This document shows, one piece after another, positions 1 through 6,395 of a DNA stretch of 7,898 nt (position 1 is its first letter; each line of letters starts with the position of its first letter). A model generated the notes under the pieces. That model ran no database searches. It saw only the letters and a list, made by a program, of their open reading frames with translations, and was not told where the DNA came from. Origin of the DNA: Eubacterium sp. (GTDB taxonomy: Bacteria > Bacillota > Clostridia > Oscillospirales > Acutalibacteraceae). The DNA lies in contig JAIDVA010000157.1 in NCBI GenBank assembly GCA_029059925.1, positions 1 through 7,898 of the forward strand, written 5' to 3'. Both the position numbers and the translations under genes were made by a program.

Positions 1-32
1 ATTAAAGTTGATGTTATTGCTTATTTTGGAAT

Positions 33-57
33 TAAGGGGTGAGTTATTCACCCCTTA
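33..57. other. Perfect 10-bp hairpin near left edge
   Basis: Arms at 33-42 and 48-57 are exact reverse complements (core AAGGGGTGA/TCACCCCTT) around the 5-nt loop GTTAT. It may end a transcript entering from the left, but no T-run follows on either strand, so it is not a standard intrinsic terminator. A reading frame entering from the left edge would stop at the TGA at 40-42, inside the left arm. Confidence 0.45.
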
Positions 58-159
58 TCAAAAAACATGGTTGCAAATTTTGTCATTTTCGGTACGATAC
101 CAACAGCACACCGATAGGCTTTATTTTTAATTTTCCAGCATAAAAATCGCGAAAAATAA

Positions 160-204
160 TAGACACTGGTATCGGGGAATGTATATCATATTGAAAATTT
201 TCAA
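160..204 (+). promoter_or_regulatory. Possible promoter and palindromic operator upstream of the XRE gene
   Basis: TAGACA (160-165) and TATCAT (184-189) are each one base off the sigma-A consensus and lie 18 nt apart, giving a start near 196. The perfect 14-bp palindrome TTGAAAATTTTCAA (191-204) covers that start point, where a repressor would act. A related imperfect dyad, TTGGAATTTCAA, lies at 224-235. The XRE protein downstream is the obvious candidate to bind, so autoregulation is inferred. The leader to the start codon would be about 138 nt. The rest of 58-333 shows no gene that I can support. Confidence 0.35.
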
Positions 205-318
205 CAAAAAGTGTTACTTTTAATTGGAATTTCAACTATATATATGAATGCGGAAACAACGTGAGCATAGCATCATAGAGTACAATAAGAAAAAATTGTA
301 GGTATTGTTAGCCCATTT

Positions 319-327
319 GGTGAGGTG
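319..327 (+). promoter_or_regulatory. Ribosome binding site of the XRE gene
   Basis: GGTGAGGTG sits 6-8 nt before the ATG at 334. A GTG at 325 is in frame but lies inside this site, so the ATG is preferred as start. Confidence 0.6.
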
Positions 328-333
328 AACAAG

Positions 334-582
334 ATGCCTGCAAATGAAAAGCTTAGATATTATACAAGCAATCTGCTTGCAGATTACAGAAAGACGCACG
401 GCCTGTCGCAAGAGAAGATGGCTGAAATTCTGAACATATCAACACGAGCATATTCAAATATTGAGCGCGGGAAATTTTGCTGCTCACTTGAAACTTTTAT
501 TAATTATTTAATAGTTTTAAATGGTGACATGAATAAGCTGATTGATGATTTAAAAGATTTTTATTTAAGTGATGAAAATTAA
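334..582 (+). CDS. Small XRE-family helix-turn-helix protein
   Basis: The 82-residue product is almost entirely one Cro/CI-type helix-turn-helix domain. Residues 14-47 show the usual pattern: an L-x-x-Y-R-K start, then G-L-S-Q-E-K-M-A at 23-30, I-S-T-R-A-Y-S-N-I-E at 35-44 and a closing R-G-K. There is no second domain for ligand binding or dimerisation beyond a short acidic, leucine-rich tail at 48-82. It should be a cytoplasmic DNA-binding regulator, but its targets are unknown. The ATG at 334 was chosen over the GTG at 325 because GGTGAGG stands at the right distance before it. The gene is monocistronic, facing the ybaK-like gene and separated from it by a shared terminator. The palindrome at 191-204 is a plausible site for autorepression. 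No toxin, integrase or phage gene is adjacent, so a role as antitoxin or phage repressor is not supported. Confidence 0.85.
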   Translation: MPANEKLRYYTSNLLADYRKTHGLSQEKMAEILNISTRAYSNIERGKFCCSLETFINYLIVLNGDMNKLIDDLKDFYLSDEN

Positions 583-586
583 CAAA

Positions 587-628
587 AACTCCTGAAGGGC
601 AGTTCACTCTTCAGGAGTTCTTTTATAT
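587..628. terminator. Bidirectional intrinsic terminator
   Basis: Eleven-bp perfect arms (587-597 and 609-619, core ACTCCTGAAG) are followed on the + strand by TCTTTTATATTT. On the - strand they are followed by the T-run complementary to the A-run at 584-588. The hairpin starts 4 nt after the XRE stop and lies 16 nt beyond the stop of the facing ybaK-like gene, so it can end both convergent transcripts. Confidence 0.85.
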
Positions 629-634
629 TTTAAA

Positions 635-1174
635 TTATACCTCTATTACAGTTGGTGAATGCTTTGTATGCTGTAAAAATTTATTGAAAATATCATTAGT
701 TTTTACTTTCATATATCCTGTTGTAGTTCCGTCGCTGCAGCCGTAATACTCTTCTTTCAAAACGTCATTATCAAATATGATTTTGATTTTATTTTCACTG
801 TCAAGAAGGGCACCGAAAACAGTTGTTGCACCTATTTTTACACCTACCATTTCAAGCAAAAGCTCCTCAGGTGCAAAGGATACACGCGAAATTCCGAGTG
901 TATGACTAAAATCTTTTGTTACAAAAGGTTTATCATCGGTGGTTATAAACAGATAAAAGCTTGTTTTCTGTCTATTGCAGAGAAAAAGCGTTTTAACAAC
1001 TCTGCAATTCAGCTTTTCTCTTATTGCGATACAGTCTTCCATTGTTATTGCTTCATCGGTATCTACTCTTTCAAATGGTATATTCAGCTGCTGTAATGTA
1101 TTGTATACCTGTTCCTGCAGGGGTGTTTTAAATTCATTTGGTGCAGATGTTATTATTTCACTGACATTTATCAT
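635..1174 (-). CDS. YbaK/EbsC-family prolyl-tRNA deacylase (ProX-like)
   Basis: The 179-residue protein matches the YbaK/aminoacyl-tRNA deacylase fold. It resembles the stand-alone ProX/PrdX editing proteins of Clostridia, which hydrolyse Ala-tRNA(Pro) made in error by prolyl-tRNA synthetase. Visible family features are the N-terminal helix with T-P-L-Q-E-Q-V-Y (17-24), the expected lysine in V-V-K-T-L-F-L (Lys61), the F-V-T-K-D-F-S strand (84-90), and G-A-T-T-V-F-G-A-L-L-D (116-126), which corresponds to the GSVSPFGL-type loop of the family. The usual His-Pro segment near the C terminus is replaced by C-S-D-G-T-T-T-G, so the exact substrate is uncertain. The start has a good ribosome site (AGGGAGA, read from 1181-1187) 6 nt upstream. 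It is a single-gene unit with its own extended -10 promoter. Length is normal for the family and no truncation is seen. Confidence 0.82.
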   Translation of the reverse strand: MINVSEIITSAPNEFKTPLQEQVYNTLQQLNIPFERVDTDEAITMEDCIAIREKLNCRVVKTLFLCNRQKTSFYLFITTDDKPFVTKDFSHTLGISRVSFAPEELLLEMVGVKIGATTVFGALLDSENKIKIIFDNDVLKEEYYGCSDGTTTGYMKVKTNDIFNKFLQHTKHSPTVIEV

Positions 1175-1202
1175 AATGCTTCTCCCTGTTGATTTTTCAC
1201 AT

Positions 1203-1231
1203 ATTATAGCACATAATTAATAGCAGAAAAA
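1203..1231 (-). promoter_or_regulatory. Extended -10 promoter of the ybaK-like gene
   Basis: Read on the - strand, TGC-TATAAT is a perfect -10 box (1203-1208 on +) with the TGn extension. A weak -35 box TTTTTC lies 17 nt upstream (1226-1231). Transcription would begin near 1196, giving a leader of about 20 nt. Confidence 0.6.
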
Positions 1232-1264
1232 GGACTATGTACATTTTTTTGATAAAAGAGTGAG

Positions 1265-1318
1265 CGCAAATTAATATTTTACTTTACAAAAAATAAATAA
1301 TATTGTATATTATTTGCG
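1265..1318 (+). promoter_or_regulatory. Pan operon promoter flanked by an inverted repeat
   Basis: TTTACA (1283-1288), a 17-nt spacer and TATATT (1306-1311) form a convincing sigma-A promoter with a start near 1318. It is bracketed by an imperfect dyad. CGCAAATTAATAT (1265-1277) lies upstream of the -35 box. ATATTATTTGCG (1307-1318) covers the -10 box and the start site. The arms match over 12 bases with one extra T. This arrangement suits a repressor that binds both sites, but the regulator is not known. Confidence 0.6.
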
Positions 1319-1374
1319 GATGGTATTCTGCTGAAACCGTACCGTGCTTAATATTTTATTCATACTGTCTTATG

Positions 1375-1440
1375 ACATAGGGTAATGATTTTTAATCATT
1401 GCCTTTAAAACCTATAACATTTTGTATAGGATTTTGAGGG
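1375..1440 (+). promoter_or_regulatory. Structured 5' leader of the pan operon
   Basis: Two hairpins lie just before the first start codon. Hairpin 1 pairs 1381-1390 with 1394-1403 (10 bp, one G-U, loop TTT). Hairpin 2 pairs CCTATA (1411-1416) with TATAGG (1425-1430), extendable by AAAA (1407-1410) with TTTT (1432-1435) around a bulged A. It ends directly against the ribosome binding site GAGGG (1436-1440). ATAGG at 1377-1381 can also pair with CCTAT at 1411-1415, giving a mutually exclusive fold. I recognise no known riboswitch class, and a control role is inference. Confidence 0.4.
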
Positions 1441-1445
1441 TATAA

Positions 1446-2330
1446 GTGGGTGGTATGATGAACTATGAAAATTTATCTATAGGTTTTATTGGCGCGGGCA
1501 GAGTAGGTTTTACTCTTGGCCGCTATTTTTATGAGAAAAAGCTGACTTTGTTGGGCTATTTCAGCCAAAGCTATGAAAGTGCCTGCGAGGCTGCCGATTT
1601 CACCTTCAGTAAATCCTATAAAACAATCAAAGAGCTTGCAAAAGAGAGTCGGCTGATATTTATTACAGTGCCTGACTCAGACATTTATGATGTTTATTTA
1701 CAGCTTAAGCAATATGATTTAACGGATAAAATATTATGTCACTGCAGCGGCGCATTGTCTGCTGAGGTTTTTGACGGGATAGAATCACTCGGAGCATACG
1801 GCTATTCTGTGCATCCTGCATTGGCAGTATGTGATAAGCTTAGCTCGTACAGGGAAATTTCGAATGCCTTTTTTACAGTTGAGGGCAGCAGTGAGAAAAT
1901 GTATGTTATCGAGGAGCTTTTCAGAAAACTCGGCAATCCGTATCAGATAATAAGTGCTGAAAATAAATGTAAATATCACGCCTCTCTTGTAATGTCAAGC
2001 AATTTGGTTATAGCCCTTTACCACATTGCCTCTGGTTTGCTTGAGGAATGTGGTTTTTCTGATTTTACGGCACAGCAGGTGATGACTCCTCTGTTTCTTA
2101 ACAATGCACAGTCTGTGTGTGACAAGGGGTGTTCGGATGCTTTGACAGGTCCTGTTGACAGAAATGATATTTCTACAATAGAAAAGCATTTGTCGGTGCT
2201 TGATAATCATTCTGTTTCGGAATTATACAAGCTGCTTTCAGCTGAATTGCTTAAAATTTCACGGCAGAAATATCTTGACAGAAATTATGATGAATTAGAA
2301 AATATACTCAGTAAGGAGCTGAAAATATAA
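1446..2330 (+). CDS. panG: PanG-like ketopantoate reductase (Rossmann/DUF2520 protein)
   Basis: This 294-residue protein has an N-terminal NAD(P)-binding Rossmann domain followed by a helical DUF2520 domain. The dinucleotide motif G-A-G-R-V-G is at 16-21. Family blocks follow in order: I-F-I-T-V-P-D-S-D, H-C-S-G-A-L-S-A-E-V, S-V-H-P-A-L-A-V, Y-H-A-S-L-V-M-S-S-N and L-T-G-P-V-D-R-N-D-I. Proteins of this type, named PanG in Francisella with a functional Enterococcus faecalis homologue, reduce 2-dehydropantoate to pantoate with NAD(P)H. Being first in an operon that otherwise lacks a panE gene, one base before panB, strongly supports that role here. The GTG at 1446 has GAGG 6 nt upstream. ATG codons at 1455 and 1458 are alternatives, the latter with GGGTGG 4 nt upstream. 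The function is inferred from family and context, and another small-substrate reductase role cannot be excluded. Confidence 0.82.
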   Translation: MGGMMNYENLSIGFIGAGRVGFTLGRYFYEKKLTLLGYFSQSYESACEAADFTFSKSYKTIKELAKESRLIFITVPDSDIYDVYLQLKQYDLTDKILCHCSGALSAEVFDGIESLGAYGYSVHPALAVCDKLSSYREISNAFFTVEGSSEKMYVIEELFRKLGNPYQIISAENKCKYHASLVMSSNLVIALYHIASGLLEECGFSDFTAQQVMTPLFLNNAQSVCDKGCSDALTGPVDRNDISTIEKHLSVLDNHSVSELYKLLSAELLKISRQKYLDRNYDELENILSKELKI

Positions 2331-2331
2331 A

Positions 2332-3159
2332 ATGAAAAATACGGTTCTGACCTTTGTAAAGGCAAAACAGGATAAAACAAAAATATCAATGCTCACAGCA
2401 TACGACTATTCGACAGCCAAGCTGATCAATGATGCGGGCATCAATTCAATACTTGTCGGTGATTCGCTCGGTAATGTTATGCTTGGATATGAGGATACAG
2501 TATCTGTGACTATGGAGGATATGATACATCATACAAAAGCAGTGGCAAGAGGTGCTAAGGATGCACTTGTTATAGCGGATATGCCCTTTATGTCTTATCA
2601 GACATCTGTGTATGATGCTGTGGTTAACGCCGGCAGGCTTATGAAGGAGGGCAGAGCCAACGCGGTTAAGCTTGAGGGCGGTAAAGAGGTTTGCCCTCAG
2701 ATTAAAGCGATTGTTGATGCGGGCATACCCGTGTGTGCGCATATAGGATTGACACCACAGTCTATTAATGCTCTGGGCGGCAACAGAGTTCAGGGTAAGA
2801 CAGAAGATGCTGCCAAAAAACTACTTGAGGATGCACTTGCAGTTCAGGAGGCAGGAGCCTTTGCTGTTGTGATTGAAGCAGTGCCCGAAAAGCTTGCAGG
2901 TCTTATTACAAGCAGACTGGATATTGTTACAATCGGTATTGGAGCCGGTAATGGCTGTGACGGTCAGGTGCTTGTTTATCAGGATATGCTGGGTATGTTT
3001 TCAGATTTTACACCGAAATTTGTTAAGCGTTATGCAAATATCGGCGAAATGATGACAGCCGCCTTCAGGCAGTATGACGAAGAGGTTAAGAATACTGCGT
3101 TCCCGTCAGCTGAGCATACATATAAAATTGATGATGAAATTATAGAAAAACTTTATTAA
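2332..3159 (+). CDS. panB: 3-methyl-2-oxobutanoate hydroxymethyltransferase
   Basis: PanB transfers a hydroxymethyl group from 5,10-methylene-tetrahydrofolate to 2-ketoisovalerate, giving ketopantoate, the first committed step to pantothenate. The (beta/alpha)8 enzyme is full length at 275 residues (about 264 in E. coli). The opening M-L-T-A-Y-D is at 20-25. The two metal-binding aspartates are clear: Asp44 in V-G-D-S-L-G and Asp83 in I-A-D-M-P-F. Substrate contacts are seen in V-K-L-E-G-G (112-117), and the catalytic glutamate is Glu182 in V-I-E-A-V-P. Conserved H-I-G-L-T-P-Q and I-G-I-G-A-G blocks are intact. The ATG lies one base after the stop of the PanG-like gene. Its AAGGAG site (2313-2318) is inside that gene, 13 nt upstream, a longer spacing than usual that suggests coupled translation. 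Confidence 0.97.
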   Translation: MKNTVLTFVKAKQDKTKISMLTAYDYSTAKLINDAGINSILVGDSLGNVMLGYEDTVSVTMEDMIHHTKAVARGAKDALVIADMPFMSYQTSVYDAVVNAGRLMKEGRANAVKLEGGKEVCPQIKAIVDAGIPVCAHIGLTPQSINALGGNRVQGKTEDAAKKLLEDALAVQEAGAFAVVIEAVPEKLAGLITSRLDIVTIGIGAGNGCDGQVLVYQDMLGMFSDFTPKFVKRYANIGEMMTAAFRQYDEEVKNTAFPSAEHTYKIDDEIIEKLY

Positions 3160-3160
3160 A

Positions 3161-3168
3161 CAGGTGAG
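3161..3168 (+). promoter_or_regulatory. Ribosome binding site deciding the panC start
   Basis: CAGGTGAG lies 4-5 nt before the ATG at 3173. The in-frame GTG at 3164 falls within it and is therefore unlikely to be the start. Confidence 0.6.
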
Positions 3169-3172
3169 AATT

Positions 3173-4024
3173 ATGATTCATATTGTACATACAGTAAAAG
3201 AAGTAAGACAGCAGGTAAGCGAGTGGAGACAGCAGGGACTTACAATTGGTTTTGTGCCGACAATGGGATATCTTCACGAAGGGCATCAGAGCCTTATTAA
3301 AAAAGCAGTTGCGGATAATGACAGAGTCGTTGTAAGTGTTTTTGTTAACCCGATGCAGTTTGCACCGAACGAGGATTTGGAAAGCTACCCGAGAGATTTG
3401 CAGGCAGACGCAAGGCTTTGTGATGAGACAGGTGCAAATCTGATTTTTAATCCCGAGCCGGAGGAGATGTATGCAGATGGTTTTTGTTCGTTTGTTGATA
3501 TGAACGGTCCTACTGCCGAGCTTTGCGGCAAAAGCAGACCTATCCATTTCAGAGGTGTATGCACGGTTGTAAACAAGCTGTTCAATATTGTGACGCCTGA
3601 CAGGGCATATTTTGGGCAGAAGGATGCACAGCAGTTAGCTGTTATCAAGCGAATGGTTAAGGATTTGAATATACCGATTGAGATTGTCGGATGCCCTATT
3701 ATAAGAGAAACTGACGGCTTGGCAAAAAGCTCACGAAATACATATCTTAATGATGCTGAAAGAAAAGCAGCTCTTATTTTAAGCAAAACCATTTTTATGG
3801 GTCAGGAGCTTATAAAAAATGGTATGACTGACGCTAAGGAATTAGTATCGCTTATGAAAAAGAATATCGAGACTGAGCCGCTTGCAAGGATTGATTATGT
3901 TGAGGTTGTTGACTTTGATGATATTTCAATCAGGGATGCAATCGGAGATAATACACTTGTGGCAATGGCTGTTTATATCGGTAAAACAAGATTGATTGAT
4001 AATTTTATTGTGGAGAGAATATAA
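3173..4024 (+). CDS. panC: Pantothenate synthetase (pantoate-beta-alanine ligase)
   Basis: PanC joins pantoate and beta-alanine with ATP, through a pantoyl-adenylate intermediate, to make pantothenate. It belongs to the HxGH/KMSKS nucleotidyltransferase superfamily. Residues 29-38 read P-T-M-G-Y-L-H-E-G-H with the HxGH signature at 35-38. Further family blocks are V-F-V-N-P-M-Q-F (56-63), R-P-I-H-F-R-G-V (122-129), F-G-Q-K-D-A-Q-Q (147-154) and the KMSKS-like loop K-S-S-R-N (185-189). With the ATG at 3173 the protein has 283 residues, the same as the E. coli enzyme. The alternative GTG at 3164 would add three residues but sits in the ribosome site. The gene follows panB by 13 nt and precedes panD by 3 nt. 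Nothing is missing from the active site that I can see. Confidence 0.97.
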   Translation: MIHIVHTVKEVRQQVSEWRQQGLTIGFVPTMGYLHEGHQSLIKKAVADNDRVVVSVFVNPMQFAPNEDLESYPRDLQADARLCDETGANLIFNPEPEEMYADGFCSFVDMNGPTAELCGKSRPIHFRGVCTVVNKLFNIVTPDRAYFGQKDAQQLAVIKRMVKDLNIPIEIVGCPIIRETDGLAKSSRNTYLNDAERKAALILSKTIFMGQELIKNGMTDAKELVSLMKKNIETEPLARIDYVEVVDFDDISIRDAIGDNTLVAMAVYIGKTRLIDNFIVERI

Positions 4025-4027
4025 GAT

Positions 4028-4420
4028 ATGTTGGTTAATATGCTTAAGGGTAAAATTCACCGTGCCACGGTTGTGCAGGCAGAACTTGATTATGTCGGCA
4101 GCATTACTGTAGATGAAGCGCTTTTAGAAGCAGCAGGAATCTATGAATATGAGCAGGTGCAGATTGTGGATGTCAATAACGGGAATCGTTTTGAAACCTA
4201 TACAATCGCGGGGGAGAGAGGCAGTGGCTTAATCTGCCTGAATGGTGCTGCTGCAAGGCAGGTTCAGGTCGGTGATAAAATTATCATTATGGCTTATGCC
4301 ATGATGCATGAGGAGGAAATAAAAACCAATCCTCCCAAGGTTGTTTTTGTTGATGATAATAATAAAATTGCAAGAATAACAAATTACGAAAAACACGGAT
4401 TGTTAAAGGATATGGACTGA
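4028..4420 (+). CDS. panD: Aspartate 1-decarboxylase proenzyme
   Basis: PanD decarboxylates L-aspartate to beta-alanine, the second substrate of PanC. It is made as a proenzyme that cuts itself between Gly24 and Ser25, turning the serine into the pyruvoyl cofactor. Gly24-Ser25 lies in D-Y-V-G-S-I-T-V, at exactly the E. coli numbering. The other key residues also align without gaps: Lys9, Tyr22, Arg54, Tyr58 and Asn72 in C-L-N-G-A-A-A. The 130-residue length is normal. The active enzyme is a cytoplasmic tetramer of beta and alpha chains. The ribosome site GGAGAG (4012-4017) lies in the end of panC. The Firmicute-type gene has no sign of needing a PanZ/PanM activator nearby. The next gene begins 1 nt after the stop. 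Confidence 0.97.
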   Translation: MLVNMLKGKIHRATVVQAELDYVGSITVDEALLEAAGIYEYEQVQIVDVNNGNRFETYTIAGERGSGLICLNGAAARQVQVGDKIIIMAYAMMHEEEIKTNPPKVVFVDDNNKIARITNYEKHGLLKDMD

Positions 4421-4421
4421 T

Positions 4422-5630
4422 ATGCTAAAAGGTAAAACAATAGTATTAGGTATAACAGGCAGTATTGCCGCATACAAAATGGCGAATGTTGCGAGCTCTC
4501 TTGTTAAAGAGGGTGCAGATGTTCATGTGGTTATGACGAAGAATGCAACGAATTTCATAAATCCTATAACCTTTGAAACGCTTACGAATAACAAATGCCT
4601 TGTTGATACCTTTGACAGGAATTTTCAGTTTCATGTTGCTCATGTTTCACTGTCTCAGAAGGCGGATGTTATGCTGATTGCACCTGCATCTGCTAACATT
4701 ATCGGCAAGCTTGCCAATGGTATTGCAGATGATATGCTCAGTACAATGGCACTTGCCGCAAGCTGTAAAATCATTGTTGCACCTGCAATGAATACGCATA
4801 TGTATCAGAATAAAATTGTTCAGGATAATCTGAAAAAGCTTACTGACTACGGCTTTGAAATCATCAAGCCTGCTGTGGGCAGACTTGCCTGTGCGGCAGT
4901 TGGTGAGGGCAAGCTGCCTGACGAGGAGATTCTGCTTGAATATATCAGACAGGAAATTGAATTTTACAAGGATATGACAGGCCTTAAGGTGCTTGTTACA
5001 GCAGGACCTACAGTTGAAAAAATTGACCCTGTAAGATATATTACGAATCATTCGAGCGGTAAAATGGGTTATTCTATTGCTGATATTGCTTCAAAACGCG
5101 GTGCAGATGTTACACTTGTAACAGGTCCTGCTCATATAAAAGCTCCTGTGCTTGCTGATGTTGTTGATGTTGAGTCAGCACAGGATATGTACTATGCTGT
5201 TATGGATAGGCTTAAAGATTACGATATACTTATTAAAGCGGCAGCAGTGGCAGATTACACAATAGCGAATATCAGCAGTGAGAAGATAAAAAAGAATGAC
5301 GGATGCTTAACACTTGAGCTTTCAAGAACGAATGATATTCTAAAAGCAGCAGGGCAGAGTAAAAAGAACAATCAGGTTATCTGCGGCTTTTCGATGGAAA
5401 CAAGCAATCTCATAGAAAATTCGGCTGAAAAGCTTAAATCAAAAAAATGCGATATGATTGTTGCAAATAATCTTAATGACAAGGGTGCAGGCTTTGGTAT
5501 TGATACAAACAAGGTTACTCTTATAACATCTGATGATATGGTCAGTCTTGATGTGCTTTCAAAAAAAGAGGTTGCCGTTAAGGTTCTTGATAAAGCGGTT
5601 GAAATTTATAAAATCAAAAATGGGGAATAG
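4422..5630 (+). CDS. coaBC: Bifunctional phosphopantothenoylcysteine decarboxylase/synthetase
   Basis: CoaBC attaches cysteine to 4'-phosphopantothenate (CTP-dependent CoaB half) and decarboxylates the product to 4'-phosphopantetheine (FMN-dependent CoaC half). Residues 1 to about 180 are the CoaC flavoprotein: G-I-T-G-S-I-A-A-Y (10-18), active-site His74 in A-H-V-S-L, P-A-M-N-T-H-M with Asn124, and the substrate lid with Cys157 in R-L-A-C-A-A-V-G-E-G. Residues from about 187 are CoaB: V-T-A-G-P-T, Asn209 in I-T-N-H-S-S-G-K-M-G, A-A-V-A-D-Y and the K-I-K-K loop (288-291). All key residues named for the E. coli enzyme are present, shifted by one. The length of 402 is normal. The ATG follows panD after one base, with AAAGGA 11 nt upstream. 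The operon position links vitamin synthesis directly to CoA assembly. Confidence 0.97.
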   Translation: MLKGKTIVLGITGSIAAYKMANVASSLVKEGADVHVVMTKNATNFINPITFETLTNNKCLVDTFDRNFQFHVAHVSLSQKADVMLIAPASANIIGKLANGIADDMLSTMALAASCKIIVAPAMNTHMYQNKIVQDNLKKLTDYGFEIIKPAVGRLACAAVGEGKLPDEEILLEYIRQEIEFYKDMTGLKVLVTAGPTVEKIDPVRYITNHSSGKMGYSIADIASKRGADVTLVTGPAHIKAPVLADVVDVESAQDMYYAVMDRLKDYDILIKAAAVADYTIANISSEKIKKNDGCLTLELSRTNDILKAAGQSKKNNQVICGFSMETSNLIENSAEKLKSKKCDMIVANNLNDKGAGFGIDTNKVTLITSDDMVSLDVLSKKEVAVKVLDKAVEIYKIKNGE

Positions 5631-5633
5631 CAA

Positions 5634-6395
5634 GTGATACTCGCAGTAGATGCAGGAAATACAAATATTGTTGCCGCTCTTATGAATAACGGCAATGTCA
5701 TAAACGAATATCGCTATAACACAGGTAAAGACAAGGATTTTGAATATCATAAGAATCACCTTGAAAGGCTTGTTCAGAACCGGACAATAGACAGTGTGAT
5801 TATCTCATCGGTTGTGCCTGAAATTAATTCTCGTCTTGATACTGTGTGTGTTCAGCTTACAGGGATAAGTCCGAAATTTGTCAGCTGTGATATGGCAACC
5901 GGTCTTGATATTAAATATGACAATCCGCAAAAGCTTGGTGCAGATTTGATATGTGCAGCTGTCGGTGCGGTTAAAAAGTATGGTGCTCCCGTGATTGTTA
6001 TGGATATCGGAACTGCGACTACCTTTTCAGTTATTAACAAAAACAAAGAGTATCTTGGCGGTATGATTGCACCCGGACCATATACCTCGATGCAGGCACT
6101 TGCCTCAATGGCGTCTCAGCTTAGTGAGACTGAGCTTGAAATTACTGATAACGTAATTGGTACAAATACAGCAGAATGTATTAAGATAGGTACGCTCACG
6201 GCACATTCAGCCATGCTTGATGGTATGCTTGACAGGGTGATTCCAACCCTTGACACAGCCGATGTCAAGCTGGTTGCAACAGGCGGCTTTGCACAGAAGA
6301 TAACCTCAATGTGTACACATAAAATTATTTGTGATGTTCACCTTATTTTTACCGGATTGTATGAATTGTATAAAATAAATTATTGTTTATTGTAG
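5634..6395 (+). CDS. coaX: Type III pantothenate kinase
   Basis: CoaX phosphorylates pantothenate with ATP. The type III enzyme belongs to the ASKHA superfamily, is typically not feedback-inhibited by CoA, and needs a monovalent cation. The first phosphate motif D-A-G-N-T-N is at 6-11. I-S-S-V-V-P, G-L-D-I-K-Y-D-N-P, G-A-D, the second phosphate motif D-I-G-T-A-T-T-F, G-G-M-I-A-P-G and A-T-G-G-F-A follow in order. The residue after G-A-D is Leu, where most family members have Arg, and the usual T-E-D-E-Y segment is replaced by D-F-E-Y-H. The start is a GTG with GGGGAA 6 nt upstream. Length (253) is normal. The last codons, from 6376, and the TAG at 6393 belong to an inserted palindromic repeat, so the original C terminus, which normally ends near L-Y-E-L-Y, has been replaced by a short I-N-Y-C-L-L tail. 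Confidence 0.94.
   Translation: MILAVDAGNTNIVAALMNNGNVINEYRYNTGKDKDFEYHKNHLERLVQNRTIDSVIISSVVPEINSRLDTVCVQLTGISPKFVSCDMATGLDIKYDNPQKLGADLICAAVGAVKKYGAPVIVMDIGTATTFSVINKNKEYLGGMIAPGPYTSMQALASMASQLSETELEITDNVIGTNTAECIKIGTLTAHSAMLDGMLDRVIPTLDTADVKLVATGGFAQKITSMCTHKIICDVHLIFTGLYELYKINYCLL

Noticed and set aside
1..42. Reading frame entering from the left edge and stopping at TGA 40-42
   Set aside because: Only 13 codons are visible and nothing in them identifies a protein, so it cannot be told from chance.
33..57. Hairpin considered as an intrinsic terminator
   Set aside because: No T-run follows the stem on either strand, so it is listed only as a hairpin.
11..130. Open frame of about 40 codons from ATG at 11
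   Set aside because: There is no ribosome site, no recognisable motif and it crosses the hairpin at 33-57.
902..1220. Overlapping + strand open frames opposite the ybaK-like gene
   Set aside because: The - strand gene has clear family motifs, promoter and ribosome site, while the + frames have none.
1381..1406. First leader hairpin considered as a terminator or attenuator
   Set aside because: Only three Ts follow the stem before TTTAAAA breaks into A, too weak for normal termination.
3140..3547. Open frame of 135 codons on the - strand opposite panB/panC
   Set aside because: It lies antisense to the conserved panC frame, which has full family motifs, and shows no start site or domain of its own.
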